A stretch of DNA of 24,931 bases from Gammaproteobacteria bacterium. GTDB taxonomy: Bacteria > Pseudomonadota > Gammaproteobacteria > J044. The stretch lies in assembly GCA_003696465.1 (NCBI GenBank), contig RFHG01000109.1, forward strand, positions 1 to 24,931. The letters run 5' to 3'. Positions 6,876 to 14,484 of this stretch are shown here, piece after piece (the first letter of the stretch is position 1; each line of letters begins with the position of its first letter). The notes beneath the pieces were generated by a model. That model did not search any database. It was not told the origin of the DNA and saw only the letters and a list, made by a program, of their open reading frames with translations. Position numbers and translations under genes: made by a program.

Positions 6876-9800
6876 TCATTCCTGGCGCCCATAGTGGAGC
6901 TGCACCGAGGTCACGCCATCGATTTGCTCCAGAGCGCGCAACAGATCCGGCCGGGGCCGTAGCGCAGCCTCCCGGGGCAGGCGCAGACGTACTCGGGCCC
7001 GGGTATTGCGGTAGTCGACGAGGAGTTGGCACTGGCCATCCCGATGCGGTTCGATGGCCTGCTGAAGCGCCGTCGCCAGGTGCCCCCCGGCTCGGCTTCC
7101 GTCCACGCCGAGCACCAGTCGGCGGGCCAGATGCTCGCGGGCCTGGGCAAGGTCCATGCATTCCTGGGCACGCAGGCTGTAGCGCTCCGAGCGTTCGTCG
7201 AAACCGAGCTGGCCGCGCACTAGGACGATGTTGTCTGCCGCCAGCAGATGCTGGGCCTGCTCAAAGGCATCGGCGAAGAACAGGGCCTCGATCCGGCCAC
7301 TGCGGTCATCGAGGGTGACCACGGCCCACTTGCGCCCGCTGTTGTTGGTGCGCACCCGGATGCCGATGATCATGCCGGCGACCAGTACCTCGCGGGCCCG
7401 CGTGCGCGTGCCCTGCTGGGGCGGTGTATCGAGTCCCAGCTCGCCCAGCCGGTGGCCGGTAATGGTCAACAGTTCATCGGCATAGCGGTCGATGGGGTGG
7501 CCGGTGAGATAGAGGCCAAGCGTCTCCTTCTCGCCGGCGAGCCGCAGGTCGTCTTCCCACTCGGGCAGGTCGGGCAGCACCGCCTCGACCACCTCGTTCT
7601 CGACCACCTCGCCGAACAGGTCGTCCTGGCCACTGACCTGGTCGCGCCGGAACTGCTCGGCGATACGCAGGGCCTCGGGGATGCCTGCCATCAGGCTGGC
7701 CCGGTTGGGCCCAAGGCTGTCGAGTGCTCCGGCCTTGATCATGGCCTCGAGGGTGCGGCGGTTGAGCTTGCCGGCTTCGAGCCGGCGGCAGAAATCGGCC
7801 ATGCCGGCAAAGGGGCCGTTGGTCTCGCGATCCTCGATCAGCCCTTCCACGGCGCCCTCGCCGACGCCCTTGATGGCACCCAGGCCGTAGAGGATGGTGC
7901 GTTCATCGATGGCGCGGAAGTTGGCCCAGGAACGGTTGATGTCCGGCGGCACCACCTCCAGCCCCATGCGTCGGCACTCGTCGATCAGGGTGACGACCTT
8001 GTCGGTGTTGTCCATGTCGGCCGAGAGCACGGCGGCCATGAACCAGGCCGGGTAATGGGCCTTGAGCCATGCGGTCTGATAGGAAAGCAGCGCATAGGCG
8101 GCAGAATGCGACTTGTTGAAGCCATAGCCGGCGAATTTCTCCATCAGGTCGAAGATGTATTCGGCCGTCCCTGCCTCCACGCCACGCTCCACTGCGCCTT
8201 TCATGAAGATTTCGCGCTGCTTGGCCATCTCCTCCGGCTTTTTCTTGCCCATGGCCCGCCGCAGCAGGTCGGCCCCCCCCAGGGTATAGCCGGCGAGTAC
8301 CTGGGCAATCTGCATCACCTGTTCCTGGTAGAGGATGATGCCGTAGGTGGGCTTGAGAATGGGCTCGAGATCCGGATGCGGGTACTCGATGCTGGCCCGG
8401 CCGTGCTTGCGATTGATGAAGTCATCCACCATGCCGGACTGCAGTGGTCCGGGGCGGAACAACGCCACCAGGGCGACGATGTCCTCGAAGGTATCGGGCT
8501 GCAGGCGCCGGATGAGGTCCTTCATGCCGGAGGATTCCACCTGGAACACGGCGGTGGTCTCCTGCCGCTTGATGAGGTCGAAGGTGGCGCTGTCGTCGAG
8601 TGGCAGCCGGTTGATGTCGAGCGGGTCCTCGCCTGCTGCCTGTCTGGCCTCGTTGATGGCCTGCACCGCCCAGTCGATGATGGTCAGGGTGCGCAGGCCA
8701 AGGAAGTCGAACTTGACCAGGCCGATGGCCTCGACGTCGTCCTTGTCGAACTGGGTGACCAGGCCCTGACCGCCCTGTTCGCAGTACAACGGCACGAAAT
8801 CGGTCAGATCCGAGGGGGCGATGACCACGCCGCCGGCGTGCTTGCCGGCATTGCGTGCCAGCCCTTCCAGCTTGCGTGCCAGGTCGATGAGCGCACGCAC
8901 CTCCTCTTCCTGCTCGTAGGCCTCGCGCAGTTCTTCCGACTGCTCGAAGGCCTTGTCCAGCGTCATGCCGACCTCGAACGGAATCATCTTGGCGATGCGA
9001 TCGACAAAGCCATAGGGGTGGCCGAGCACGCGGCCCACATCGCGCACCACTGCCTTGGCGGCCATGGAGCCGTAGGTGATGATCTGGGACACCTGGTTGC
9101 GCCCGTACTTGCGCGCCACGTAATCGATCACCCGGTCGCGGTTGTCCATGCAGAAATCGATATCGAAATCGGGCATGGATACGCGCTCGGGATTGAGAAA
9201 GCGTTCGAACAGCAGGTCGTAGCGCAGCGGGTCGAGATCGGTAATCTTCAGCGCGTAGGCCACCAGCGAGCCGGCACCGGAGCCGCGCCCCGGACCGACC
9301 GGGATGCCATTGCGCTTGGCCCACTGGATGAAGTCGGCCACGATCAGGAAGTAGCCCGGGAACTGCATTTGCACGATGACGTCGAGCTCGGTTTCGAGCC
9401 GTGCCTCGTACCGTGCGCGCTTCTCTGCCGCATCGGGATCATCGGGATCGATCAGATACGGCAGGCGTTCCTCCAGCCCAGCCCGGGCCTGCTGGCGGAA
9501 GTATTCGTCCAGGGACATGCCCTCGGGCACCGGGAAATCCGGCAGGAAATAGGTGCCCATCTTCAGCTCGAGGTTGCAGCGACGCGCAATCTCCACACTG
9601 TTCTGCAGTGCCTCGGGGAGATCGGCAAACAGCGCGCACATCTCGTCCTGGCTGCGCAGGTACTGCTGCGGACTGTAGCGCCGCGGCCGGCTGCGGTCAT
9701 TCAGGGTATAGCCGTCGTGGATGCAGACGCGCGCCTCGTGGGCCTCGAAGTCCTCCTCGGCCAGAAAGCGCACATCGTTGGTGGCCACAAGTGGCAGGCC

Positions 9801-10382
9801 CAGGCGTTCGGCAATCTCGAGCGAGCCGGCAATGACCTCGTCCTCCCCTTCCCGGCCGGTGCGGATGAGTTCCAGGTAGTAGCGCTCGGGGAAGATGGCA
9901 GCCCAGTGGGCAGCGGCGGCTTCGGCCTCGTCCGGACTGCCCGCGCACAGTGCCATGCCCACATCGCCCTCGCGCGCGCCCGAGAGCGCGATGAGGCCTT
10001 GGGCCGTTTCGGCATCGAGCCAGTCCCGTTCAATCATGGGAATGCCGCCATGCTGGCCCTCGATGTAGGCGCGCGAGATGAGCCGACTCAGGTTGAGGTA
10101 GCCGGCGCGGTTCTGGCACAGAAGGGTCAGCCGGGCCGGCAGTTCATCAGCACGCTCGGGCCGCAGCAGCAGGTCGGTGCCCACGATCGGCTTGATGCCC
10201 GCAGCCAGGGCCGCCTTGTAGAACTTGACCGTGGCAAACAGGTTGCTCTGGTCGGTAAGCCCCAGCGCCACCCCGCCATCGGCGGCCACTGCCTGCACCA
10301 TCGGCTTGACGCGCAGGAGACCATCGACCAGCGAGTATTCGCTGTGGACGCGCAGATGGACGAAACGGGGTTCGGCAGTCAT
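6876..10382 (-). CDS. dnaE: DNA polymerase III alpha subunit
   Basis: DnaE is the catalytic subunit of the replicative DNA polymerase III holoenzyme. The product is 1168 residues, against 1160 in E. coli. The N-terminal PHP domain begins FVHLRVHSEYSLVDGLLRVK. The palm has the catalytic Asp pair in MPDFDIDFCMDNRDRV near residue 404 and the third Asp in VKFDFLGLRTLTI near residue 558. The finger-region segment GYGFNKSHSAAYALLSYQTA is intact. A helix-hairpin-helix region and an OB-fold (VLVAGMIIGIRVRTNNSGRK) make up the C-terminal part. Its ATG shares one base with the rnhB stop (TGATG), so the two genes are translationally coupled. No intrinsic terminator is obvious after its stop. Confidence 0.98.
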   Translation of the reverse strand: MTAEPRFVHLRVHSEYSLVDGLLRVKPMVQAVAADGGVALGLTDQSNLFATVKFYKAALAAGIKPIVGTDLLLRPERADELPARLTLLCQNRAGYLNLSRLISRAYIEGQHGGIPMIERDWLDAETAQGLIALSGAREGDVGMALCAGSPDEAEAAAAHWAAIFPERYYLELIRTGREGEDEVIAGSLEIAERLGLPLVATNDVRFLAEEDFEAHEARVCIHDGYTLNDRSRPRRYSPQQYLRSQDEMCALFADLPEALQNSVEIARRCNLELKMGTYFLPDFPVPEGMSLDEYFRQQARAGLEERLPYLIDPDDPDAAEKRARYEARLETELDVIVQMQFPGYFLIVADFIQWAKRNGIPVGPGRGSGAGSLVAYALKITDLDPLRYDLLFERFLNPERVSMPDFDIDFCMDNRDRVIDYVARKYGRNQVSQIITYGSMAAKAVVRDVGRVLGHPYGFVDRIAKMIPFEVGMTLDKAFEQSEELREAYEQEEEVRALIDLARKLEGLARNAGKHAGGVVIAPSDLTDFVPLYCEQGGQGLVTQFDKDDVEAIGLVKFDFLGLRTLTIIDWAVQAINEARQAAGEDPLDINRLPLDDSATFDLIKRQETTAVFQVESSGMKDLIRRLQPDTFEDIVALVALFRPGPLQSGMVDDFINRKHGRASIEYPHPDLEPILKPTYGIILYQEQVMQIAQVLAGYTLGGADLLRRAMGKKKPEEMAKQREIFMKGAVERGVEAGTAEYIFDLMEKFAGYGFNKSHSAAYALLSYQTAWLKAHYPAWFMAAVLSADMDNTDKVVTLIDECRRMGLEVVPPDINRSWANFRAIDERTILYGLGAIKGVGEGAVEGLIEDRETNGPFAGMADFCRRLEAGKLNRRTLEAMIKAGALDSLGPNRASLMAGIPEALRIAEQFRRDQVSGQDDLFGEVVENEVVEAVLPDLPEWEDDLRLAGEKETLGLYLTGHPIDRYADELLTITGHRLGELGLDTPPQQGTRTRAREVLVAGMIIGIRVRTNNSGRKWAVVTLDDRSGRIEALFFADAFEQAQHLLAADNIVLVRGQLGFDERSERYSLRAQECMDLAQAREHLARRLVLGVDGSRAGGHLATALQQAIEPHRDGQCQLLVDYRNTRARVRLRLPREAALRPRPDLLRALEQIDGVTSVQLHYGRQE

Positions 10383-10966
10383 CAGAGATCCAGGGTCAGT
10401 TGGTCGAGCACCCGGCGCACAGGCGCGAAACTGCGGCGGTGGGCGGGACAGGGGCCATGCGCCTCAAGGGCCGCCAGATGTCCCGCGGTGCCGTAGCCAT
10501 TGTGCCGGTCGAAACCGTATGCCGGCCACTGCTCATGCAAGGCGCGCATCAGGGCATCGCGGTGCACCTTGGCCAGAATCGAGGCAGCACTGATGCTGGG
10601 AATGCGCCCGTCGCCCTGCACGATGGCCTCGGCCGGACAGGGCAGCTCCGGCAGCCGGTTGCCGTCCACCAGGGCCCTTGTCGGCGCCACCCCCAGGGCA
10701 TCGAACGCCCGGCGCATGGCAAGCAGGGTGGCCTGCAGGATATTCATGCGGTCGATCTCCTCGACCTCGCACTGGCCAATGCCCCAGGCCACCGCCCGAT
10801 CACGGATTTCGATGGCCAGGCGTTCCCTCCGCGCGGCGGAGAGTTTCTTCGAGTCGTCCAGCCCCTCTGGCACATGCTCCGGATCGAGGATCACGGCGGC
10901 GGCGACCACCGGCCCCGCCAGTGGACCGCGTCCCGCCTCGTCGATACCGACCGTAAGCTTGTCCAT
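10382..10966 (-). CDS. rnhB: Ribonuclease HII
   Basis: RNase HII cuts RNA in RNA-DNA hybrids and starts removal of single ribonucleotides misincorporated in DNA. The product is 194 residues, close to the usual 198. The signature GIDEAGRGPLAGPV at residues 7-20 supplies the first Asp and Glu. ALVDGNRLPEL supplies a third acidic ligand, and SAASILAKVHRD supplies the last Asp. It starts at ATG 10966; the nearest purine-rich site (AGGAG) is rather far, about 13 bases. It overlaps dnaE by one base. In related genomes rnhB follows lpxB on the same strand. Here lpxB is reversed, so rnhB must have its own promoter in the 72-base divergent gap; I could not identify it with confidence. Confidence 0.96.
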   Translation of the reverse strand: MDKLTVGIDEAGRGPLAGPVVAAAVILDPEHVPEGLDDSKKLSAARRERLAIEIRDRAVAWGIGQCEVEEIDRMNILQATLLAMRRAFDALGVAPTRALVDGNRLPELPCPAEAIVQGDGRIPSISAASILAKVHRDALMRALHEQWPAYGFDRHNGYGTAGHLAALEAHGPCPAHRRSFAPVRRVLDQLTLDL

Positions 10967-11038
10967 GGGCTGTGGCTGACTCCTGCCATGCAGTACACTG
11001 TGCCTTCAAAATAGCATCCCGGCCTGCTGGAGAACAGC

Positions 11039-12208
11039 TTGAACAACGCCGCGAAATCTGCTCCCCATGTCATGGTGGTGGCCGGAGAGGCCTCCGGTGA
11101 CCTGCATGCCGCCCATTTTGTCGAGGCCCTGCGCCAGCTGCGGCCGCAGGCGCACTTTTCCGGCATGGGCAGCCGCCACATGCGCGAGGCCGGCGTGGAG
11201 CTGCTGGTGGATGCCGACGAGGTGTCGGTGATGGGGGTCTGGGAGGTGCTGGTGAAGTACCCGCACCTGCGCGAACGGCTGGGTTTCCTGCGCAGGCAGA
11301 TGCTGGCGCGCCGCCCCGATTTGCTGGTGCTGGTCGATTTTGTCGAATTCAACCTGAAGCTGGCCGAAGCGGCCAAGGCCGCGGGCATCCCCGTGCTGTT
11401 CTATGTCAGTCCGCAGATCTGGGCCTGGCGTCCGGGCCGGGTGAAGAAGATCGGCGAGCGCATCGACATGATGGCGACCATCTTTCCCTTCGAGGTGCCC
11501 TACTACCGTGAGGCTGGCATACCGGTGCGCTATGTGGGGCATCCGCTGGTTGACGAAGTCCGCATCGAGGAAACGAAGGAAGAGGCCCGCAGCGCACTCG
11601 GGCTGGAAGATGGCGGGCCGCTGATCGGACTCTTGCCGGGCTCACGGCAGAGCGAGGTGGCACGCATCCTGCCCATACTCCTCGACAGTGCAGAACTGAT
11701 CCGCGCGCAGCATCCGGATGCACGGTTTGTCATCCCCGTGGCCCACACCATACGGCGGGAGATGATCGAGGAGCGGATCGCGGAAAGTGGTCTCCCGGTG
11801 CAGGTGGTGGACGGCCAGTCACATCGGGTCATGCGGGCCAGTGATGTGGTCGTTACGGCCTCCGGCACGGCAACCCTGGAGGTGGCCCTGGTCGGCACGC
11901 CCATGGTCATCGTTTACCGCCTGGCCGCCCTGAGTCATCTCATCCTCAGTCGCCTGGTCACCATCAACCATGTCGGCCTGCCCAACATCGTTGCCGGGCG
12001 CGAGATCGTGCGGGAGTTCATACAGGGGGACGCACGTCCGGAGGCCATTGCTGAGGAGGCCCTGCGCATACTCGATGACCCGGCCTACCGGCACCGCCTG
12101 CTGGAAGGTCTGGCCGAGGTCCGTACCCTGCTTGGCGAGGGCCGTGGCCCGGAAAGGATCGCCCAGGTGGCCGACGAGATGCTCGAGGGACGAATCCTCA
12201 GCGAATGA
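11039..12208 (+). CDS. lpxB: Lipid-A-disaccharide synthase
   Basis: LpxB is a GT-B-fold glycosyltransferase (family GT19) at the inner face of the cytoplasmic membrane. It joins UDP-2,3-diacylglucosamine to lipid X to form the lipid A disaccharide. The product is 389 residues, against 382 in E. coli. Typical segments are GEASGD at residues 16-21, YVSPQIWAWRPGRVKKI, YVGHPLVDE, LLPGSRQSEV, VVTASGTATLEVAL and LPNIVAGREIVREF. I use TTG 11039 as the start: GGAG lies about eight bases before it, and the next ATG would begin almost inside the first strand. The gene is complete but lies on the plus strand, opposite to the rest of the cluster. Its stop overlaps the lpxA stop region by 11 bases. Confidence 0.96.
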   Translation: MNNAAKSAPHVMVVAGEASGDLHAAHFVEALRQLRPQAHFSGMGSRHMREAGVELLVDADEVSVMGVWEVLVKYPHLRERLGFLRRQMLARRPDLLVLVDFVEFNLKLAEAAKAAGIPVLFYVSPQIWAWRPGRVKKIGERIDMMATIFPFEVPYYREAGIPVRYVGHPLVDEVRIEETKEEARSALGLEDGGPLIGLLPGSRQSEVARILPILLDSAELIRAQHPDARFVIPVAHTIRREMIEERIAESGLPVQVVDGQSHRVMRASDVVVTASGTATLEVALVGTPMVIVYRLAALSHLILSRLVTINHVGLPNIVAGREIVREFIQGDARPEAIAEEALRILDDPAYRHRLLEGLAEVRTLLGEGRGPERIAQVADEMLEGRILSE

Positions 12209-12974
12209 CTCCGCGCCTGCTGTCCTCGATAAAGGCCAGCAGGCGGGCGACCTCGGGGTGTGCCCCGGCCAGATCCCGTACCCGCTCCATGCGCTCCGGG
12301 TGGTGCGAGCGGAACAGGCCGCGGAAGGCCTGGTGCAATGCCCGGATGGCCTCTTGAGAAAAGCCGCGCCGCTTCAGCCCTTCCTTGTTGATACCCACGG
12401 CACGCGCCAGGTTGCCGGAGGCCATGACAAACGGGGGCAGATCCCGATTCAGCGCCGTACCCATGCCGGTAAAGGCATGCTCGCCCACGGTACAGAACTG
12501 GTGCACCAAGGTGAAACCGCCCAGGATGGCGTGGTCGCCGATGGTGACATGCCCGGCCAGGGAAGCCGCATTGGACATGATGACATGGTCGCCGATGACG
12601 CAATCGTGCGCGACATGGGTGTAGGCCATGAACAGACCATCATTGCCGATCACGGTGCGCTCGATGCCATTGGGAGGCATCGTGCCGCGGTGAACGGTGC
12701 AGGATTCGCGAAAGGTGTTGCGGTCCCCGATGATCAGTTCGGTCGGCTCGTCATGATATTTCAGGTCCTGGGGGCGCTCGCCAATGGACGCAAACTGGAA
12801 GAACCGGTTTTCGGCACCGATGCGTGCGGGTCCGCGAATGACCACATGGGGGCCTATTTCACAGCCGGGTCCAAAGGTCACATCACCTTCAATGATGCTG
12901 TAGGGCCCGATCCGGATGTCCTCGGGCAGGCGTTCACGGACCTCGGGGTCGATGATCGCCGTGGGATGAATCAA
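12198..12974 (-). CDS. lpxA: UDP-N-acetylglucosamine 3-O-acyltransferase
   Basis: LpxA transfers a 3-hydroxyacyl chain from acyl carrier protein to UDP-GlcNAc, the first step of lipid A synthesis. The product is 258 residues (E. coli 262) and is built of hexapeptide repeats of the left-handed beta-helix. The catalytic His is H123 in HVAHDCVIGDH, matching E. coli H125. VHQFC at 157-161 and the GLKRRGFS motif are present. I choose TTG 12974 as the start because it gives the expected (M)IHPTAIIDP N-terminus, has GGGAG eight bases upstream and overlaps the fabZ stop as TTGA. An upstream in-frame start would add eight atypical residues. The residue matching the E. coli ruler Gly173 is Met171, as in C10-specific enzymes. 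The 3' end overlaps the convergent lpxB. Confidence 0.96.
   Translation of the reverse strand: MIHPTAIIDPEVRERLPEDIRIGPYSIIEGDVTFGPGCEIGPHVVIRGPARIGAENRFFQFASIGERPQDLKYHDEPTELIIGDRNTFRESCTVHRGTMPPNGIERTVIGNDGLFMAYTHVAHDCVIGDHVIMSNAASLAGHVTIGDHAILGGFTLVHQFCTVGEHAFTGMGTALNRDLPPFVMASGNLARAVGINKEGLKRRGFSQEAIRALHQAFRGLFRSHHPERMERVRDLAGAHPEVARLLAFIEDSRRGVIR
12214..12245. repeat. 9-bp inverted repeat at the lpxB/lpxA convergence
   Basis: CGCCTGCTG (12214-12222) and CAGCAGGCG (12237-12245) are a perfect 9-bp inverted repeat with a 14-base loop. It begins six bases after the lpxB stop and lies inside the 3' coding end of lpxA. Neither side is followed by a T-run, so it is not a classical intrinsic terminator. 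It could still stabilise the 3' end of lpxB RNA or slow opposing polymerases. It may also be coincidental in GC-rich coding DNA. Confidence 0.4.
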
Positions 12975-13435
12975 TGGGCAATCTCCCGGGCCGCGCACAT
13001 GATTTCGGCCTGCGCCGCCACCTCATCGCCGACGCGCGCCTCGCAGTCGAACTTCCACATGCCACGCTTGCGGCGCAGCAGCTTCACATGCAGCGTCAGC
13101 TTGTCACCGGGAACCACCTGACGGCGGAAACGCACATTGTCCATGGAGACGAACAGATAGACCTCGTCCTTGGGACGGTCTTCCGGCCCGCCTTCCTCGG
13201 CTCGGGTCTTGAAGGCGAGAATGCCGGTTGCCTGTGCCAGTGCTTCCAGCACCAGAACGCCCGGCATGATGGGAAACCCCGGGAAGTGTCCCTGGAAGAA
13301 GGGCTCGTTGATGGTCACATTCTTGTAGCCAATGAGTTCTTCACCCAGCGTATAGGTTTCGATGCGATCGATCAGCAGAAACGGATAACGATGGGGCAGA
13401 ATGCTCTGGATCTGGTGGATATCGATGGGTTCCAT
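12971..13435 (-). CDS. fabZ: 3-hydroxyacyl-ACP dehydratase
   Basis: FabZ dehydrates 3-hydroxyacyl-ACP to trans-2-enoyl-ACP in fatty-acid elongation. It competes with LpxA and LpxD for 3-hydroxyacyl-ACP, which explains its place among the lpx genes. The product is 154 residues with the hot-dog fold. The catalytic His50 is in QGHFPGFPIMPG and the catalytic Glu64 in VLVLEALAQATG. PHRYPFLLIDR lies near the N-terminus. I choose ATG 13435 (MEPIDIHQIQ) over an upstream in-frame start that would add 14 unlike residues. A GAGG is present but about 12 bases away, so reinitiation after lpxD, which stops seven bases earlier, may matter. Its stop overlaps the lpxA TTG. Confidence 0.96.
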   Translation of the reverse strand: MEPIDIHQIQSILPHRYPFLLIDRIETYTLGEELIGYKNVTINEPFFQGHFPGFPIMPGVLVLEALAQATGILAFKTRAEEGGPEDRPKDEVYLFVSMDNVRFRRQVVPGDKLTLHVKLLRRKRGMWKFDCEARVGDEVAAQAEIMCAAREIAH

Positions 13436-13442
13436 CGGTGTG

Positions 13443-14483
13443 TCATTCCTCGTCGAGTTTCTTTTGCAGCTCGGCAATCTCCTGCCGGAGCTTCCGGATG
13501 GTTTCGTCCAGGCGGTGCAGGCGGGCGTGATTCTTCCGCCAGGTGCGGCTGTCCTGGACCTCTATGGCCGATGAATAGCGCCCAGCAGGCAGATCATGGG
13601 CGACCATCGACATGCCCGTGATTTGCGTCCCGTCGGCAATCTCGAGATGACCGGCCAGACCGACGCCCCCGGCCACCGCACAGTGGGACCCGATGCGGGT
13701 ACTCCCGCCAATCATGGCGCAGGCGACGATAATAGTGTGATCACCTATCGTTACATTGTGACCAATCTGAACCAGATTGTCGATTTTGACCCCGTTCCCG
13801 ATCACGGTATCGTGCAGGGCGCCACGGTCGATACAGGTGTTGGCCCCGATCTCGCAGTCGTTACCGATACGCACGGCCCCGATTTGCGGAATCTTTTCCC
13901 AGCGGCCCTGATCCGGGGCAAACCCGAAGCCATCGGCACCTATGACGACTCCCCCGTGGATGATGCAGTTGTGCCCCACATGGCAACATGCGCCAATGGT
14001 GACATTGGGCCCCAAACGGGTTCCTTCCCCGATCGAGGCGCCCTCTTCCAGCACGCAGCCTGCGGCGACAATGCTGTGGTCACCTATATGCGCCTCAGGG
14101 CCGATGACTACCCGCGGACCGATCTCGGCAGAATCCGCCACCTGTGCCGATGGATCGATCACGGCCGAAGGATGTATCCCGGGGTGTACGGGCCTCGGTG
14201 GATGCAGGATCCGTGCTGCCCGGGCATAGGCCGCATACGGATCATCCACCACCAGTGCCGAGGCGGGGCAATGTTCGAGATCCGCCTCGGCCAGGATGAC
14301 TGCCGTTGCCGCCGTGTTGACGAGTTGATTCCGAAAACGGCGGCCCTTGCAGTAAGTGATCTCGCCCGAGCCGGCCTCGTCCAGCGCGGCCACACGGTGC
14401 ACCTCTGCAGAGGCATCGCCCACCAGACGGGCCCCGATGGCGCGCGCCAGGGCCTCGAGTGTCATGGTGTGGTGTTCATTCAT
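13443..14483 (-). CDS. lpxD: UDP-3-O-(3-hydroxyacyl)glucosamine N-acyltransferase
   Basis: LpxD adds the second 3-hydroxyacyl chain, to the 2-amino group of UDP-3-O-acylglucosamine, the third step of lipid A synthesis. The product is 346 residues (E. coli 341). The N-terminal uridine-binding domain (MTLEALARAIGARLVGD) is followed by a long hexapeptide-repeat beta-helix, with the catalytic His in QIGHNVTIGDH near residue 241. A C-terminal helix, rich in Lys, Glu and Leu, ends EIAELQKKLDEE. I choose ATG 14483 because GGGA lies seven bases before it; the ATG 18 bases further in has no such site. It begins one base after the bamA stop, with no skp gene in between. Confidence 0.96.
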   Translation of the reverse strand: MNEHHTMTLEALARAIGARLVGDASAEVHRVAALDEAGSGEITYCKGRRFRNQLVNTAATAVILAEADLEHCPASALVVDDPYAAYARAARILHPPRPVHPGIHPSAVIDPSAQVADSAEIGPRVVIGPEAHIGDHSIVAAGCVLEEGASIGEGTRLGPNVTIGACCHVGHNCIIHGGVVIGADGFGFAPDQGRWEKIPQIGAVRIGNDCEIGANTCIDRGALHDTVIGNGVKIDNLVQIGHNVTIGDHTIIVACAMIGGSTRIGSHCAVAGGVGLAGHLEIADGTQITGMSMVAHDLPAGRYSSAIEVQDSRTWRKNHARLHRLDETIRKLRQEIAELQKKLDEE

Positions 14484-14484
14484 G

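Noticed and set aside
6864..6878. TGATG/CATCA hairpin at the dnaE stop as a terminator
   Set aside because: The stem is 5 bp of mixed composition with no T-run after it; this is expected by chance.
7248..10496. A very long open frame (over 1000 codons) on the plus strand opposite dnaE
   Set aside because: It is the antisense shadow of dnaE in GC-rich DNA with strong third-position bias. The translation is rich in His, Gly and Ala with no recognisable domain, while the dnaE strand is unmistakable.
10967..11038. Promoter hexamers in the rnhB-lpxB divergent gap
   Set aside because: TACACT on the plus strand and TATTTT on the minus strand are -10-like, but neither has a supporting -35. Promoters must exist here or nearby, but I cannot place them.
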